In this document: positions 4,882 through 5,066 of the stretch, one piece after another
Layout of the letters: each line of letters starts with the position of its first letter
Position numbering within the stretch: the first letter of the stretch is position 1
Source: Thermodesulfovibrionia bacterium
Lineage (GTDB): Bacteria; Nitrospirota; Thermodesulfovibrionia; UBA6902
Direction: 5' to 3'
NCBI GenBank assembly: GCA_947258735.1
Contig: CAMYJJ010000228.1
Span: forward strand, 1-5,066
Length of the DNA: 5,066 nt
The notes under the pieces: generated by a model
The model's input: the letters and a program-made list of their open reading frames with translations, nothing else
The model's database searches: none
What the model was told of the DNA's origin: nothing
Translations under genes and position numbers: made by a program

Positions 4882-5066
4882 CAGTTCATTAAGAACTATA
4901 ACGCATTGATAGAATGACCAATGTAATTGTTCTACCTGCCGCCTGCATACAGCATGCAAGTTAATCAGTGTTGACGGGCAGTTATAGAAACTGTTACAGT
5001 CTTCACAAGGCAATTTCCGGTATTTTTCCCTTTATTATTATATTGTTTTGAGTATATACTAGAAAT

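Larger units (their letters stand above)
4547..5066. other. Intergenic region with no credible gene, filled by palindromic repeats
   Basis: These 520 bases hold no open frame resembling a protein family. The first 70 bases would carry the TVP38 promoter, but I see no clear -35/-10 pair. Positions 4619-4881 are a mosaic of palindromic repeats listed separately. From 4882 to the edge I see only minor inverted repeats: AGTTC/GAACT around 4883-4897, TGCAT/ATGCA at 4944-4958, ACTG/CAGT at 4990-5000 and AGTATATACT at 5051-5060. The last 45 bases or so are AT-rich. Confidence 0.7.

Noticed and set aside
4605..4900. CRISPR array or integron attC cluster
   Set aside because: Repeats are inverted and unequal, with no regular spacer length, and no clean RYYYAAC/GTTRRRY pair or integrase is present.
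4807..5013. Open frame of 68 codons on the minus strand
   Set aside because: It runs through the hairpin repeats, has no family resemblance and contains the repeat-derived peptide LPRSKLRGI.
5051..5060. AGTATATACT palindrome at the right edge as an operator or promoter
   Set aside because: A 10-base AT-rich palindrome is easily chance, no -35 box fits, and the gene it would serve is outside the window.
1..5066. A new defence, toxin or mobile gene system
   Set aside because: All complete genes belong to known families with intact motifs, and no transposase, integrase, nuclease or toxin-antitoxin pair was found.

Overview
The window is a chromosomal stretch of moderate GC with four complete protein genes, one gene cut by the left edge, and a repeat-rich right end. 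No tRNA, rRNA, CRISPR array or transposase was found. Three things suggest an environmental Gram-negative bacterium of the Nitrospirota or Desulfobacterota kind. These are a multi-sensor cyclic-di-GMP protein with a Cys/His-bearing PAS domain, a DrrAB-like exporter, and many small palindromic repeats between genes. This placement is inference from style, not proof.

Left half, plus strand. Positions 1-1404 hold the C-terminal part of a GAF-PAS-GGDEF-PilZ protein whose start lies outside the window. It looks like an active diguanylate cyclase that also carries a cyclic-di-GMP receptor domain. After 75 non-coding bases comes a two-gene ABC exporter: a DrrA-like ATPase (1480-2466, GTG start with no visible Shine-Dalgarno) and an overlapping ABC-2 permease (2453-3211, TTG start behind AGGAGG). 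The two are probably translationally coupled and assemble into one export pump of unknown substrate.

Centre. The exporter converges on mscL. In the gap lies a perfect 28-base palindrome (3222-3249).

Right half, minus strand. mscL (3296-3736) encodes a large-conductance mechanosensitive channel. Its usual C-terminal helix bundle is replaced by a four-cysteine zinc-ribbon-like tail. A full-consensus sigma-70-type promoter (TTGACA, 16 bases, TATAAT) lies upstream. Further upstream, same strand, is a TVP38/TMEM64 (VTT domain) membrane protein (3878-4528).

Right end (4547-5066). No credible gene. It is a mosaic of small palindromic repeats: a 172-base composite inverted repeat (4619-4790), a second palindromic unit (4784-4850) and a strong GC hairpin (4862-4881). 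Within the composite, the two inner copies differ by base changes that preserve pairing, and one copy carries a 20-base insertion that forms its own hairpin. I saw no sign of a new defence or mobile system. The most distinctive features are the repeat architecture, the zinc-ribbon MscL and the combined cyclic-di-GMP maker and reader.
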